Shown here piece after piece: positions 47,369-56,864 of a stretch of DNA of 64,000 nucleotides. Position 1 is the first letter of the stretch. The number at the start of each line of letters is the position of its first letter. The position numbers were made by a program, and so were the translations under genes. The DNA is from Kribbella capetownensis (GTDB lineage: Bacteria > Actinomycetota > Actinomycetes > Propionibacteriales > Kribbellaceae). Below the pieces are notes generated by a model, which was given only the letters and a program-made list of their open reading frames with translations, did no database searches and was not told the origin of the DNA. The stretch is from positions 620,001 to 684,000 of the forward strand of contig NZ_SJKD01000003.1 in assembly GCF_004331485.1 (NCBI RefSeq). Direction: 5' to 3'.

Positions 47369-48340
47369 TCACCGGGTCTTCTCCGCGGGTGGGGCGGGGC
47401 GACGGGCCAGGTCGGCGGCGCCGATCAGGCCGGCGTCGTTGCCCAGTTCGGCCAGCCCGAACGACGGGTGCGGGCGGTTGGCCTTGGCCGGCAGGTTCCG
47501 CTCGAAGGCGACCTGGGCGGACTTCATCAGCAGGTCCTTCGCCGCACTCACGCCGCCGCCGATCACGATCGTGGTCGGGTCGAACATGGTGGCGAGACTC
47601 GCCAGGCCCTCCCCCAGCCAGCGGCCGAGGTCCTCCAGCAGTTCGACCGCACACGGGTCTCCGGCGGCCGCTGCCTCGGTGATCATCGGCCCGGTCAGCT
47701 CGGCCGGGTCGGAGATACCGCACTCGGTCAGCATCTGCATCGCCGCCAGCGAACCTGCCTCCGCCTGCGCCCGCCCCTCACGGACCAGCGCACGCCCGGA
47801 CGCGTACTGCTCCAAGCACCCCCGCGATCCACACCCACACCGATGCCCACCCGGTACGACGCGCATGTGGCCGAGCTCGGCCGCCACGCCATAAGCACCG
47901 CGCAGCAACTCGCCGCCGATGACGACCCCGCCGCCGATCCCGGTGCCGATGGTCAGACAGAGCATGTGCTCGACGTCCTTCGCGGCGCCGAAGGCGAACT
48001 CACCCCAGGCCGCCGCGTTCGCGTCGTTCTCGACCACGACCGGGATCTTCAGCTGCTCCGCGACCCGGCGGCCGAGCGGCTCGTCCCGCCAGGCGAGGTT
48101 CGGCGCGAACAGCACCGTCGACCGGTCCGAGGACACGAACCCGGCGGCGCCGATCCCGACCGCCTCCACGTCGTGCGCGGCGATCAGCTCGGCCGCGGCG
48201 TCGCAGATCGCCGCCGCGGTCTCGTCGACCGAGTCCGCCGGGGTGTCGCGATGCGCGCGGGCACCGATCGTGCCGTCCGCGTCGACGACGCCTGCCGCGA
48301 TCTTCGTTCCGCCGACATCGATGCCGATGGTCAGTCCCAT
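47369..48340 (-). CDS. glkA: ROK-family glucokinase paralogue 2
   Basis: 323 aa, the size of Streptomyces GlkA. GIDVGGTKIAAGVVD, VVENDANAAAWGEF (catalytic Asp), TIGTGIGGGV, ELGHMRVV and zinc motif CGCGSRGCLEQYASG. ATP-dependent glucose phosphorylation, and in Streptomyces a role in carbon control. It lies at the end of the unit ArsA-like, DUF5304, glkA, matching the neighbourhood of Streptomyces glkA as recalled. The gene name is by resemblance. Confidence 0.85.
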   Translation of the reverse strand: MGLTIGIDVGGTKIAAGVVDADGTIGARAHRDTPADSVDETAAAICDAAAELIAAHDVEAVGIGAAGFVSSDRSTVLFAPNLAWRDEPLGRRVAEQLKIPVVVENDANAAAWGEFAFGAAKDVEHMLCLTIGTGIGGGVVIGGELLRGAYGVAAELGHMRVVPGGHRCGCGSRGCLEQYASGRALVREGRAQAEAGSLAAMQMLTECGISDPAELTGPMITEAAAAGDPCAVELLEDLGRWLGEGLASLATMFDPTTIVIGGGVSAAKDLLMKSAQVAFERNLPAKANRPHPSFGLAELGNDAGLIGAADLARRPAPPAEKTR

Positions 48341-48726
48341 GGTTCGGGGTCCTCACTCACGTCGATCCGGTCCACCTTCGGCCGGCTCGGCTCGTCCTCC
48401 TGCTTGGCGGGGCGCGACGCTGCGTCCTCCTGGGCCTGCCGGGCTGCCGCAGCGGCTGCCTCCAGCAACGATCGCACCGAGCCGAGTACGTGCGCGGCCG
48501 CGGTGGACAGCTGCTCGATCGTCTCCGGGCTGGTGTTCCGCACCTTGTGGATCAGCTGGCAGACCGGGCACCAGACGCAGTCCGGCCCGAGCTTGTGCTG
48601 GTGCTCTTCATCCGCTGCAGGTGTCTGTTCGGAATGCTTCGTCGCATCCACATCAGCCGCATGCTGGAGTACGGCGAACAGCTTGGCCGCCTCCTCGGCG
48701 AGGCTACCGACCGGCTCCTTACTCAA
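48331..48726 (-). CDS. DUF5304 protein
   Basis: 131 aa from TTG 48726, supported by ggggagg five bases upstream and a TTGA overlap with the ArsA-like stop. LAEEAAKLFAVLQHA is followed by the conserved CVWCPVCQLIH near residue 50, a Cys cluster that could bind metal. The end is charged (DVSEDPEPWD). It overlaps glkA by ten bases. Function unknown. Confidence 0.75.
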   Translation of the reverse strand: MSKEPVGSLAEEAAKLFAVLQHAADVDATKHSEQTPAADEEHQHKLGPDCVWCPVCQLIHKVRNTSPETIEQLSTAAAHVLGSVRSLLEAAAAAARQAQEDAASRPAKQEDEPSRPKVDRIDVSEDPEPWD

Positions 48727-50051
48727 CGGCCCTCCCCGATCGCTGTCTCGCGCGCACGCTGCTGTGACAGCTGCTCGTGGTACTCCGCTGTCAGGCCCTG
48801 CGCCAACTCCTGCGCGGACTCCAGCGGTCCACTCCCGCTCGGCACCTCGCCGGACGGCACCGGACGCGCCGACTCGCGCGGAGCGAACCGCACCTGCAGC
48901 CGTCCCTCGTCCAGTCGTGCACCCGCGACCACTCCACGGGCGAGCGCCGCCGGAAGCGGCAGCACCCGGCGGTACGACCCGACCGTGATGATCAGCTCGT
49001 CGCCATGCCGGGCCAGCTCCAGCTCGCTCGCTGAGGCCAGCGGCAACGGCATGGTCAGCGTGTACGTGCGGCCGTCGGTGTCGATGTGCCGGTCCACCCA
49101 CAGCGACGTCTCGTCCGTGGCCCGGGCGAACGGGTCGTCTCCGCCGTACATCTCGACCGCGAAGGCGGCCAGTTCCTCGACGCCCACCGGCTCACAGACC
49201 CGGTACGGCGATTCCCAGATCGGCAACGGCCGGAACGAGTCGGCGACCTCCTCGAGGATCCCGCGTTGCGCCGCGACCCACTGACGCCGCCAAGAGTCCG
49301 CACCCGCGGCCGGGAACACGCGGTTCGCCACGACACCGTCCACGCGGTAGCCGTACAGCGACAGGCGAGTCAGCGAACGCCGCGCCTCAGCGACGACCAC
49401 AGCCTCCGGCGTGAGCACCAACCGCACCGATGCGTCCGGACCAGCCAGCAACGTGCGGATGTCCGACAGGTCGCTCTGCAACCGCCGCAGCGCGTCGAAG
49501 ACTGTGTCGTCCGGCACCGGGATGCCCGACGGACGACTCAGGAACGGCCGGAAGGTCCGCATCACCTTGCGCTCGGCGTTGAAGATGCGGCCCATGTACC
49601 AGTTCAGGGCCTCGGGCAACGCCAGCAGGCGGAGCGTCTCGGCGGTCGGCGCGCAGTCGACGACGATCACGTCCCAGCGCCCGGACCGGAAGTGGTCGCG
49701 CACCTCGAGCAGCGCGAGCACCTCCTCCGCACCGGGCAGCACGGTCAGCTCCTCGGCCTCCATCGGGTCGACGCCGACCATGTTCAGCACCGAGCGCAGG
49801 TACGCCTGGATGTCGCCCCAGGACCGCTCGAACCGGCGCTGCGCGTCGATCTGCTGCACGAACAGCAGGTCGTCGACCTCGGTCGGCTCACCACCGACCT
49901 CGCAGTCGAACGCGTCCGACAGCGAGTGCGCGGCATCGGTCGACAGCACCAGCGTGCGCAGCCCGCGCAGCGCGGCGAGCGTGGCCGTTCCCGCGGCGGA
50001 GGTCGTCTTGCCTACGCCGCCCTTACCCGTGTACAGCAGGACCCGAGTCAC
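48723..50051 (-). CDS. ArsA/Get3-like ATPase
   Basis: 442 aa, GTG start. Deviant Walker A YTGKGGVGKTTSAAG (residues 7-21), STDAAHSLSDAF switch I, and VIVDCAPTAETLRLL switch II. Bacterial relatives (Rv2184c type) lack an arsenite operon, and none is seen here. It may handle membrane or lipid-linked clients, in line with the SRPBCC proteins next to it. Four bases separate it from the SRPBCC gene upstream. Confidence 0.87.
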   Translation of the reverse strand: MTRVLLYTGKGGVGKTTSAAGTATLAALRGLRTLVLSTDAAHSLSDAFDCEVGGEPTEVDDLLFVQQIDAQRRFERSWGDIQAYLRSVLNMVGVDPMEAEELTVLPGAEEVLALLEVRDHFRSGRWDVIVVDCAPTAETLRLLALPEALNWYMGRIFNAERKVMRTFRPFLSRPSGIPVPDDTVFDALRRLQSDLSDIRTLLAGPDASVRLVLTPEAVVVAEARRSLTRLSLYGYRVDGVVANRVFPAAGADSWRRQWVAAQRGILEEVADSFRPLPIWESPYRVCEPVGVEELAAFAVEMYGGDDPFARATDETSLWVDRHIDTDGRTYTLTMPLPLASASELELARHGDELIITVGSYRRVLPLPAALARGVVAGARLDEGRLQVRFAPRESARPVPSGEVPSGSGPLESAQELAQGLTAEYHEQLSQQRARETAIGEGR

Positions 50052-50055
50052 GGAC

Positions 50056-50496
50056 TTACGACTCGACGCGCTTCTTGAGGCCCTTCAGGGCGGTGTCGAT
50101 GATGACCTTCTCGGCCTTGCGCTTGAGCATGCCGATCATCGGGATCGCCACGTCCACAGCGAGCCGGTACGTCACCTCGGTCCCCTCCTGGCCGTCAGGA
50201 CCCAGGTCGCGCAGCACATAGGCGCCGTCCATCCCCTTCACCATCTTGGCCTGCACCAGCGTCCAGGTCACCTCGTTGCGGGACCACGTGTACGCCAGCG
50301 TGTACTCGTCCGAGATCGCCCCGGCGTCGACCCGGAAGCGTACCTGCTTCGGCCGGCCGGCCTCGTCGGTGGACAGCACCTCGGTCTCCCGCATCGAGTC
50401 GGCCCATTCCGGGTACGCCGCGAAGTCCGCGATCACCGCCATGATCTGCTTCGGGGTCGCGTTCACCACGATGGTCGAGGTGGTCTGTTCCGCCAT
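50056..50496 (-). CDS. SRPBCC-family protein (polyketide-cyclase-like) 1
   Basis: 146 aa: IVVNATPKQIMAVIADFAAYPEWADS, then WTLVQAKMVKGMDGAYVL and a C-terminal helix. These proteins bind lipids or hydrophobic ligands in a helix-grip cavity. M. tuberculosis TB16.3 (Rv2185c) occupies the corresponding place. It is followed directly by the ArsA-like gene. Confidence 0.85.
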   Translation of the reverse strand: MAEQTTSTIVVNATPKQIMAVIADFAAYPEWADSMRETEVLSTDEAGRPKQVRFRVDAGAISDEYTLAYTWSRNEVTWTLVQAKMVKGMDGAYVLRDLGPDGQEGTEVTYRLAVDVAIPMIGMLKRKAEKVIIDTALKGLKKRVES

Positions 50497-50512
50497 TGAT
50501 ACACCTCTTAAC

Positions 50513-50610
50513 TGCCAGGGCTGGTGGTGCGGGAGCTGATGGGAACTGCAAGAACTGAAAGTGCGTGGTGATGCTAGTTGCCGGGGCTGGTGGTGCGGGA
50601 ACCGGTGGGA
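50513..50610. repeat. Imperfect 32-base direct repeat
   Basis: Two 32-base copies (50513-50544 and 50579-50610) share TGCC.GGGCTGGTGGTGCGGGA and a final TGGGA, with four mismatches. The second copy contains the last codons of the SRPBCC 2 gene, so the first may be a duplicated gene end. Confidence 0.55.
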
Positions 50611-51056
50611 CGAGTGATGCGAGGACGGCCGGGTGCGGTGTCCTCACCGGAGACTATCGCGGGATCGGATCCGGGACGGTGCTCGCCCGCCGCGCGGCCT
50701 GCCTCGGCTTCGTCCTTGAACCGCCACATCCGCTCCCGGTACGCCGCGACGTACCGCTCACCCAGCCTGGCCAGAGCCCGGCCGCGGACCGGCCGGCGCG
50801 GATCGACACGCAGGTACCAATGCACCACGACCCCGTCGCGGACCGGCTCCAGCCACCACTCCGCCGTACCGACGGCCGCGCCGGTCACCGACCAGCGCAC
50901 GCCCTCCAGGCCGCGCCGCTCGGACGGGGTCAGGGTCAGGTCCGGCCACCACTCGCGCCAGAGGGTGTCCGAACCGAGCCGCTCGGCGACGTAGGCTGGA
51001 TCAGCAACGACCAGGTCGTCGCAACTGAGGTCGAGCGTGGGCATTGCTGCGGGCAC
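50574..51056 (-). CDS. SRPBCC-family protein 2
   Basis: 160 aa from GTG 51056 (aaggaa upstream); ATG 51044 is an alternative start. SRPBCC-like: LVVADPAYVAERLGSDTLWREWWPD, VTGAAVGTAEWWLEPV and a C-terminal helix ALARLGERYVAAYRERMW. The last 30 residues are disordered and Arg/Pro/Ser-rich. It pairs with SRPBCC 1 in the fadD15 neighbourhood, as Rv2185c/Rv2186c do. Confidence 0.75.
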   Translation of the reverse strand: MPAAMPTLDLSCDDLVVADPAYVAERLGSDTLWREWWPDLTLTPSERRGLEGVRWSVTGAAVGTAEWWLEPVRDGVVVHWYLRVDPRRPVRGRALARLGERYVAAYRERMWRFKDEAEAGRAAGEHRPGSDPAIVSGEDTAPGRPRITRPTGSRTTSPGN

Positions 51057-51151
51057 CTGTTCCTTGGGTCACATGAACCTGGCTACTTATGGGTAGGTGA
51101 CTGTAGCGTGCGCCGGAAGTCGACAATTCGTGACCGACTGAGGAGACGCGG

Positions 51152-52951
51152 ATGCGTGAGTACACCGTTCCTGCTGTGACCGAGCCACCCACCGGGAGCC
51201 TGAGCGACCCCGTCTGGGCGAACGCGTCCTCCCATCCTGACACCGCTGTGTTCAGCCGGCGGGTCGGGTCGGACTCAGGGGGAGGCTGGCTCGACGTCTC
51301 CGCGGCCGAGTTCGCCCGCCAGGTGACCGGCGTCGCGAAGGGCCTGATCGCGGCCGGCGTGAAGCACGGCGACCGGGTCGCCCTGCTCAGCGCCACCCGG
51401 TACGAGTGGACCCTGATCGACTACGCGATCTGGACCATCGGCGCGGTCACGGTGCCGATCTACGAGACCTCGTCGGCGTCGCAGGTGCAGTGGATCCTGA
51501 CCGACTCCGACGCGGTCGTCGCGATCACCGAGAACGCCGCGCACGGCGCGGTGGTCGAGTCCGCCCGGTCAGAGGCGCCGCACCTGCAGGAGGTCTGGCA
51601 GATCGAGGCGGGAGCGGTCGACGAGCTGACCGTGCTCGGCCAGGAGATCAGCGACTCCGAGTTCGACAAGCGCCGTACGGCGGTCGTGCCGAGCGACCTG
51701 GCCACGCTCATCTACACCTCCGGTACGACGGGCCGCCCGAAGGGCTGCAAGATCAGCCACTCGAACTTCCTGGACGAGCTCGGCCCGGCGGTGAAGATCC
51801 TGGACGGCCTGTTCGACGTCAACGGCGCGAGCACGCTGCTGTTCCTGCCGCTGGCCCACGTGTTCGCCCGGATCATCCAGGTCGGCTGCGTGATGAAGAT
51901 GGTCAAGGTCGGCCACACCGCCGACGTGAAGAACCTGGTGCCCGACCTCGGCGAGTTCAAGCCGACGTTCATCCTCAGCGTGCCGCGGGTGTTCGAGAAG
52001 GTGTTCAACTCGGCCAGCCAGAAGGCGCATTCGGAGGGCAAGGGCAAGATCTTCGACGCTGCCGCGGACACCGCGATCGCGTACTCGCAGTCGCAGGACA
52101 AGGGCGGCGCGTCGTTCGGGCTGAAGGCCAAGCACGCACTGTTCGACCGGCTCGTCTACAGCAAGCTCCGCAACGTCCTCGGCGGCCAGGTGCAGTACGC
52201 CGTCTCCGGCGGCGCGCCGCTGGGTGACCGGCTCGGCCATTTCTTCCGCGGCATCGGCGTACCGGTGCTGGAGGGCTACGGCCTGACCGAGACCACGGCC
52301 GCGGTGGCGGTGAACCTGCCTGACGACATCCGCATCGGGACCGTCGGCCGGCCGCTGCCCGGGGTCTCGGTCGGGGTCGCGGGCGACGGCGAGCTGCTGT
52401 TCAAGGGCGGCCAGGTGATGCAGGGCTACTGGAAGAACGACGAGGCGACCGCCGCCGCGATCGACGCGGACGGCTGGTTCCACACCGGCGACCTGGGTGA
52501 GTTCGACGTCGACGGCTTCATCAAGATCACCGGCCGGAAGAAGGAGATCCTGGTCACCGCGGGCGGCAAGAACGTCGCGCCGACCGTACTGGAGGACCAG
52601 ATCCGGCTGCACCCGCTGGTCAGTCAGTGCATGGTCGTCGGCGACGGCAAACCGTTCATCGCGGCACTGATCACGATCGACCCGGAGACAATCGTGCCGT
52701 GGGCAACAGAGCGCGGGAAGCCCACCGACGTCGCGTCCCTGACCGCCGACGAAGACCTGATCGCCGAGATCCAGAAGGCCGTCAACGAAGCCAACGGCTC
52801 GGTCTCCAAGGCTGAGGGAATCAAGAAGTTCCACATCCTCGAGACCGACTGGACGCAGGAGACCGGCGAACTGTCCCTCAAGCTCTCGCTCCGCCGCCAC
52901 ATCGTGATGAAAAACCACGAGGCCGACGTCGAGGCCCTCTACACGAAGTAG
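51152..52951 (+). CDS. Long-chain fatty acid-CoA ligase (FadD15-like)
   Basis: 599 aa from ATG 51152 behind gagga. ANL superfamily: [19 protein letters not shown] near residue 187, [17 protein letters not shown] near 370, hinge [15 protein letters not shown] near 465 and the late catalytic-lysine region. It activates fatty acids with ATP and CoA at the membrane. Divergent from the SRPBCC/ArsA unit, exactly as M. tuberculosis fadD15 is from Rv2186c. In that genome pimB follows; here 9 kb intervene. Confidence 0.9.
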   Translation: MREYTVPAVTEPPTGSLSDPVWANASSHPDTAVFSRRVGSDSGGGWLDVSAAEFARQVTGVAKGLIAAGVKHGDRVALLSATRYEWTLIDYAIWTIGAVTVPIYETSSASQVQWILTDSDAVVAITENAAHGAVVESARSEAPHLQEVWQIEAGAVDELTVLGQEISDSEFDKRRTAVVPSDLATLIYTSGTTGRPKGCKISHSNFLDELGPAVKILDGLFDVNGASTLLFLPLAHVFARIIQVGCVMKMVKVGHTADVKNLVPDLGEFKPTFILSVPRVFEKVFNSASQKAHSEGKGKIFDAAADTAIAYSQSQDKGGASFGLKAKHALFDRLVYSKLRNVLGGQVQYAVSGGAPLGDRLGHFFRGIGVPVLEGYGLTETTAAVAVNLPDDIRIGTVGRPLPGVSVGVAGDGELLFKGGQVMQGYWKNDEATAAAIDADGWFHTGDLGEFDVDGFIKITGRKKEILVTAGGKNVAPTVLEDQIRLHPLVSQCMVVGDGKPFIAALITIDPETIVPWATERGKPTDVASLTADEDLIAEIQKAVNEANGSVSKAEGIKKFHILETDWTQETGELSLKLSLRRHIVMKNHEADVEALYTK

Positions 52952-53042
52952 GCGGCGTACCCCGGTATCAGCCGATTGGTTGATGGTGGGTCGATCTTGA
53001 TGGGCGATGTGGGTTGGGTGGGTCGTCCGCGAGGCTCGGTGT

Positions 53043-53975
53043 ATGACCACGGCGAGTACGAGAACGGCGGCCCGCGGGGCTGTCGTCGAAGTCAGTAATC
53101 TGCGCAAGTCCTACGACGACCGGACCGTCGTCGACGGTGTGTCGTTCACCGTCGAGGAGGGCGAGATCTTCGGGATCCTCGGTCCGAACGGTGCCGGCAA
53201 GACGACCACGGTCGAGTCCATCGAGGGCCTGCGGGTCCCCGACGCGGGCCGGATCCGGGTCGCCGGGCTCGACCCGGTCGCCGATCACGCGGCGGTGACC
53301 CAGGTCCTCGGCGCCCAGCTCCAGGAGAGCGAGCTGCAGGCGAAGCTCACCGTGCGCGAGGCCCTCGAGCTGTACGCCGCCTTGTACCCGAACCCGGCCG
53401 ACTGGCGGCCGCTGGCCGAGCGCCTCGGCCTGACCGCTCACCTGAAGACCCGGTTCGGCGTCCTCAGCGGCGGCCAGAAGCAGCGGCTGTTCATCGCACT
53501 CGCGCTGATCGGCAACCCCAGGGTGGTCGTCCTCGACGAGCTTACGACCGGGCTCGACCCGCGCGCCCGCCGCGACACCTGGGAGATCGTCGAGGACGTT
53601 CGTGCGCGCGGCGTCACCGTTCTGCTCGTCACGCACTTCATGGAGGAAGCGCAGCGGCTGTGCGACCGGATCGCCCTGATCGACAAGGGCCGCATCACCG
53701 CGCTCGACACACCGCGTGGCCTGATCAGCCGGACGGCCGGATCGACCGTCATCTCGTTCACACCATCGGCACCGCTCGACGAGGAGGAGCTCGCCGCACT
53801 GCCGGCGCTGGCTTCCGCCGAGTACAAGGACGACCGGATCACGCTCGGCGGGACCGACGACACCGTCACGGCGTTGCTCTCGCTCCTCGCCCGGCACCGC
53901 ATCACCGCGCACCAGCTCAGGGTCACCGACGCCACGCTGGACGACGCCTTCCTCGACCTGACCGGAGCTGCATGA
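53043..53975 (+). CDS. ABC transporter ATP-binding protein
   Basis: 310 aa. Walker A GPNGAGKTTT near residue 46, LSGGQKQRL signature near 140, Walker B VVVLDELTTGLDP, and an H-loop in VTHFMEEA. The C-terminal extension is DrrA-like (export type). Its TGA overlaps the permease ATG. Two TTGATGG direct repeats lie upstream (52980-52986 and 52997-53003), one at each half of the short gap, and could be regulator sites. Confidence 0.9.
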   Translation: MTTASTRTAARGAVVEVSNLRKSYDDRTVVDGVSFTVEEGEIFGILGPNGAGKTTTVESIEGLRVPDAGRIRVAGLDPVADHAAVTQVLGAQLQESELQAKLTVREALELYAALYPNPADWRPLAERLGLTAHLKTRFGVLSGGQKQRLFIALALIGNPRVVVLDELTTGLDPRARRDTWEIVEDVRARGVTVLLVTHFMEEAQRLCDRIALIDKGRITALDTPRGLISRTAGSTVISFTPSAPLDEEELAALPALASAEYKDDRITLGGTDDTVTALLSLLARHRITAHQLRVTDATLDDAFLDLTGAA

Positions 53976-54760
53976 TGACCACCACCGCCACCGTTCCGGC
54001 CGCGACTCCTCGCGGCACTGCCTCTCCGTTCGCCGCCGTACTGCGTACCGAGGCCAGGCTGTTCCGGCGCGAGCCGGGCATCCTCTTCTGGACGCTGGGT
54101 TTCCCGCCCGTGCTGCTGGTCATCCTCGGCAGCATCCCGTCGTTCCGGAAAGTCGACGCCGGACTCGGCGGCCTCCGCCTGATCGACCTGTATGTGCCCA
54201 TCCTGGTGCTGGTCGCGCTGATCGTGACCGGCCTGCAGACGATGCCGCCGGTCATCACCGGCTATCGCGAGCGCGGCATCCTGCGCCGGATGTCGGCGAC
54301 TCCGGTCCGTCCGTCCGCCCTGCTGATCGCGCAGATGGGACTGAACGGCGCCACGGCGCTGGTGTCGGCGCTGGTCTGCCTCACCATCGGTCGGCTCGCC
54401 TTCGACGTGAAGCTTCCGCAGCAGGCGTTCGGGTACGCGCTGGCGCTGCTGCTCACCGCCGCCGTCGCGCTGGCCATCGGTGCGCTCGTGACCGCACTCG
54501 CCGGTACGGCGAAGGTCGCCAGCGCGATCGGCTCCGCGGTGTTCTTCCCGAGCATGTTCTGCGCCGGTGTGTGGCTGCCGGTGCAGAACATGCCGGATGT
54601 CCTCCGGCACATCGTCGAGGCGACCCCCTTCGGAGCGGCGGCCCGTGCGCTGGGCCAGGCCGCGGCCGGAGACTGGCCGGCGTGGTCGCACCTCGGCGTA
54701 CTCGCCGCCTGGGCGATCGTGCTCTCGGCGGCCGCCATCCGCTGGTTCCGCTGGGAGTAG
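53972..54760 (+). CDS. ABC-2 type permease
   Basis: 262 aa. Six hydrophobic segments: about residues 40-60, 72-92, 118-140, 150-172, 178-200 and the end. RYRERGILRRMSATPV-like loop (ITGYRERGILRRM) is a hallmark of DrrB-type exporters. It works with the ATPase before it. No substrate can be named. ATG 53972 is chosen for the ATGA overlap; ATG 53975 is equally possible. Confidence 0.87.
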   Translation: MMTTTATVPAATPRGTASPFAAVLRTEARLFRREPGILFWTLGFPPVLLVILGSIPSFRKVDAGLGGLRLIDLYVPILVLVALIVTGLQTMPPVITGYRERGILRRMSATPVRPSALLIAQMGLNGATALVSALVCLTIGRLAFDVKLPQQAFGYALALLLTAAVALAIGALVTALAGTAKVASAIGSAVFFPSMFCAGVWLPVQNMPDVLRHIVEATPFGAAARALGQAAAGDWPAWSHLGVLAAWAIVLSAAAIRWFRWE

Positions 54761-54772
54761 GAGACTGACAGG

Positions 54773-56002
54773 GTGACGACAGCGGAAGCGGACATCGATC
54801 GGCGGCAAGAGGTGTTCCGGCGGTGGCAGCCGCTAGGTCTGCTCGTCCTCGGAGCCCTCCTGTCGGCCGCCACGGTCGAGCTGATCATGCCGACCGCGGC
54901 TCGACAGATCACGGCCGCGACCCTCGTCGTCGCGGCCGTGCTGCTCCAGCTCTGGTGGGGCGACCGCACCCGCCGCGGTCCGAGCCGGCTGTCGGTCGCG
55001 TACTACGCCATCCGCTACGTGATCGGCTTCGCGCTCACCCTGACGAACCCGTTCTTCGCCTTCTACACCGTGGCGGGGTACTTCGATGCCGAGGAACTGA
55101 TTCCCGGCCGACGCTGGAGACGAGTCGCGCTGTTCGCCTGCTCGATCCCGGTGGCGGGGGCGCAGACCAGTGGGATCCCGGTCGACGGCGGGATGAAATG
55201 GGTCGTTTTCGCGGTCCTGCTGGCGGGCAACAACGTGATGCTGACGCTCGTCACCCACTTCAGCGAACAGGAAGAACAACGGTCCCGGGGCCGAGCGGCC
55301 ACCATCCTCGAGCTCCAGCAGGCCCGCGACGAGAACGCCGCGCTGCAGGCTCAACTCCTCGTCCAGGCACGGGAAGCGGGCATCGCCGACGAACGCCGGC
55401 GGCTGGCCGCGGAGATCCACGACACGATCGCCCAGGGCCTGACCGGCATCATCGCCCAGCTCCAGGCGGTTGCGACCACGTCCGACCATGAGGCCGCGCG
55501 AGAGCACGTCGGCCGCGCGACCGAACTGGCCCGGCACAGCCTGGGCGAGGCCCGCCGCTCGGTCCACAACCTCGCGCCCGCGGGTCTGTCGTACGACGGA
55601 CTTCCCGAGGCGCTGCACAAGACGGTCGACCAGTGGGCGGACCGTACCGGCGTACGCACGGAGTTCACGCTGACGGGTACGGCGGAGCACCTGCACGGAG
55701 AGGTCTCGGCCACCCTCCTGCGTATCACTCAGGAGGCCTTGGCGAACGTGTCCAAGCACGCGGCCGCGACCAGGGTCGGGGTCACTCTCAGCTTCATGGA
55801 CGACGAGGTCACGTTGGACATCCGCGACGACGGCAAGGGGTTCGAACCGATGGCACTGCCCTCCCGCAGCAGCACCGGAGGCTTCGGCCTGGAGGGCATG
55901 CGCGCCCGGGCCGAACGGATCGCCGGCTCGCTCACCGTCGAGGCCGAGCCAGGCTCCGGTACGGCGGTGTCGGCTCGCGTACCGTTGGTGCTCCATGAGT
56001 GA
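54773..56002 (+). CDS. Sensor histidine kinase, NarL/DesK type
   Basis: 409 aa, GTG start. About six transmembrane helices lie in residues 20-165, then a coiled coil, the HisKA_3 motif ERRRLAAEIHDTIAQGL near 205 with the phospho-accepting His, and an HATPase domain with DDGKGFEP and GGFGLEGMRAR. A DesK-like sensor that probably detects membrane stress. Twelve bases follow the permease gene, and it overlaps the response regulator by eight. Confidence 0.9.
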   Translation: MTTAEADIDRRQEVFRRWQPLGLLVLGALLSAATVELIMPTAARQITAATLVVAAVLLQLWWGDRTRRGPSRLSVAYYAIRYVIGFALTLTNPFFAFYTVAGYFDAEELIPGRRWRRVALFACSIPVAGAQTSGIPVDGGMKWVVFAVLLAGNNVMLTLVTHFSEQEEQRSRGRAATILELQQARDENAALQAQLLVQAREAGIADERRRLAAEIHDTIAQGLTGIIAQLQAVATTSDHEAAREHVGRATELARHSLGEARRSVHNLAPAGLSYDGLPEALHKTVDQWADRTGVRTEFTLTGTAEHLHGEVSATLLRITQEALANVSKHAAATRVGVTLSFMDDEVTLDIRDDGKGFEPMALPSRSSTGGFGLEGMRARAERIAGSLTVEAEPGSGTAVSARVPLVLHE

Positions 56003-56627
56003 GATCTCGCTGCTTCTCGTCGACGACCATCCGGTCGTCCGCAACGGCCTGCGCGGCATGTTCGAGTCGGTGCCCGGCTTCACCGTGCTCGCGGAGGCGT
56101 CCGACGGCGTGGAGGCGGTCGCGCTGGCCGCCGACCTCGACCCCGACGTGATCCTGATGGATCTGCGGATGCCGGGCGGCGGCGGGCTCGACGCCATCAA
56201 GGAACTGAGCCGCCGCGGCGCTCGCGCGAAGGTCCTGGTCCTCACCACCTGGGACACCGATGCCGACACCGTGCCCGCGATCGAGGCCGGTGCGACGGGC
56301 TACCTGCTCAAGGACGCCCCACGGGACGAGCTGTTCACGGCGGTGCGCGAAGCGGCGGCCGGGCGGACGGTCCTCTCCCCTGCCGTTGCTTCCCGTCTGG
56401 TCTCCGCGGTCCGCACGCCGGCGCCGAGTCCGCTGGCTCCCCGGGAACGCCAGGTCCTCGCACTCGTTGCCATGGGCACCTCGAACCGCGAGATCGCCCG
56501 CGAGCTGTTCATCAGCGAAGCGACGGTGAAGACGCATCTCAGCCACCTGTTCACCAAGCTCGGCGTGAACGACCGCGCCGCGGCGGTCGCGAAGGGCTAC
56601 GAGCAGGGCATTCTGGGCCGGGACTGA
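55995..56627 (+). CDS. LuxR/NarL-type response regulator
   Basis: 210 aa. Receiver domain 1-125: DDHPVVR acidic pocket, phospho-Asp in VILMDLRMPG near 54, LTTWD and KDAP lysine. A LuxR C-terminal HTH follows: LAPRERQVLALVAMGTSNREIA, then SEATVKTHLSHLFTKLG. It should act with the adjacent kinase and most likely controls the ABC operon upstream. Confidence 0.92.
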   Translation: MSEISLLLVDDHPVVRNGLRGMFESVPGFTVLAEASDGVEAVALAADLDPDVILMDLRMPGGGGLDAIKELSRRGARAKVLVLTTWDTDADTVPAIEAGATGYLLKDAPRDELFTAVREAAAGRTVLSPAVASRLVSAVRTPAPSPLAPRERQVLALVAMGTSNREIARELFISEATVKTHLSHLFTKLGVNDRAAAVAKGYEQGILGRD

Positions 56628-56634
56628 CTGCAAC

Positions 56635-56829
56635 TCAGGGGAAGGACCCGGCACGCAGCAACGCGCTGGGCAGGGTCTTGCCGAGTTGCTTCTCCAGCCA
56701 CCCGGCCGAGGCAATGGTCTCGGCGAGGTCGAGCGTCGTACTCCAGCCCATCCGTCGGAGCAGATAGAGCAGGTCCTCGGTCGCGAGATTGCCAGTGGCC
56801 GCCGGCGCGAACGGGCGCGTTGCCTGTTC
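56635..56829 (-). pseudogene. Remnant of a hydroxymethylglutaryl-CoA lyase gene
   Basis: About 64 codons without an initiation codon in frame. The translation ends with RPFAPAATGNLATEDLLYLL, then LDLAETIASAGWLEKQLG and a normal stop, which is the C-terminal helix region of HMG-CoA lyases (consensus near CPFAPGATGNVATEDLVY). The active-site Cys is already replaced by Arg. All upstream domains are absent, and the MFS gene ends 36 bases away. Confidence 0.75.
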
Positions 56830-56864
56830 GAGCGCGCGCTGCGGGAGATCAGTGGCGACACCGA

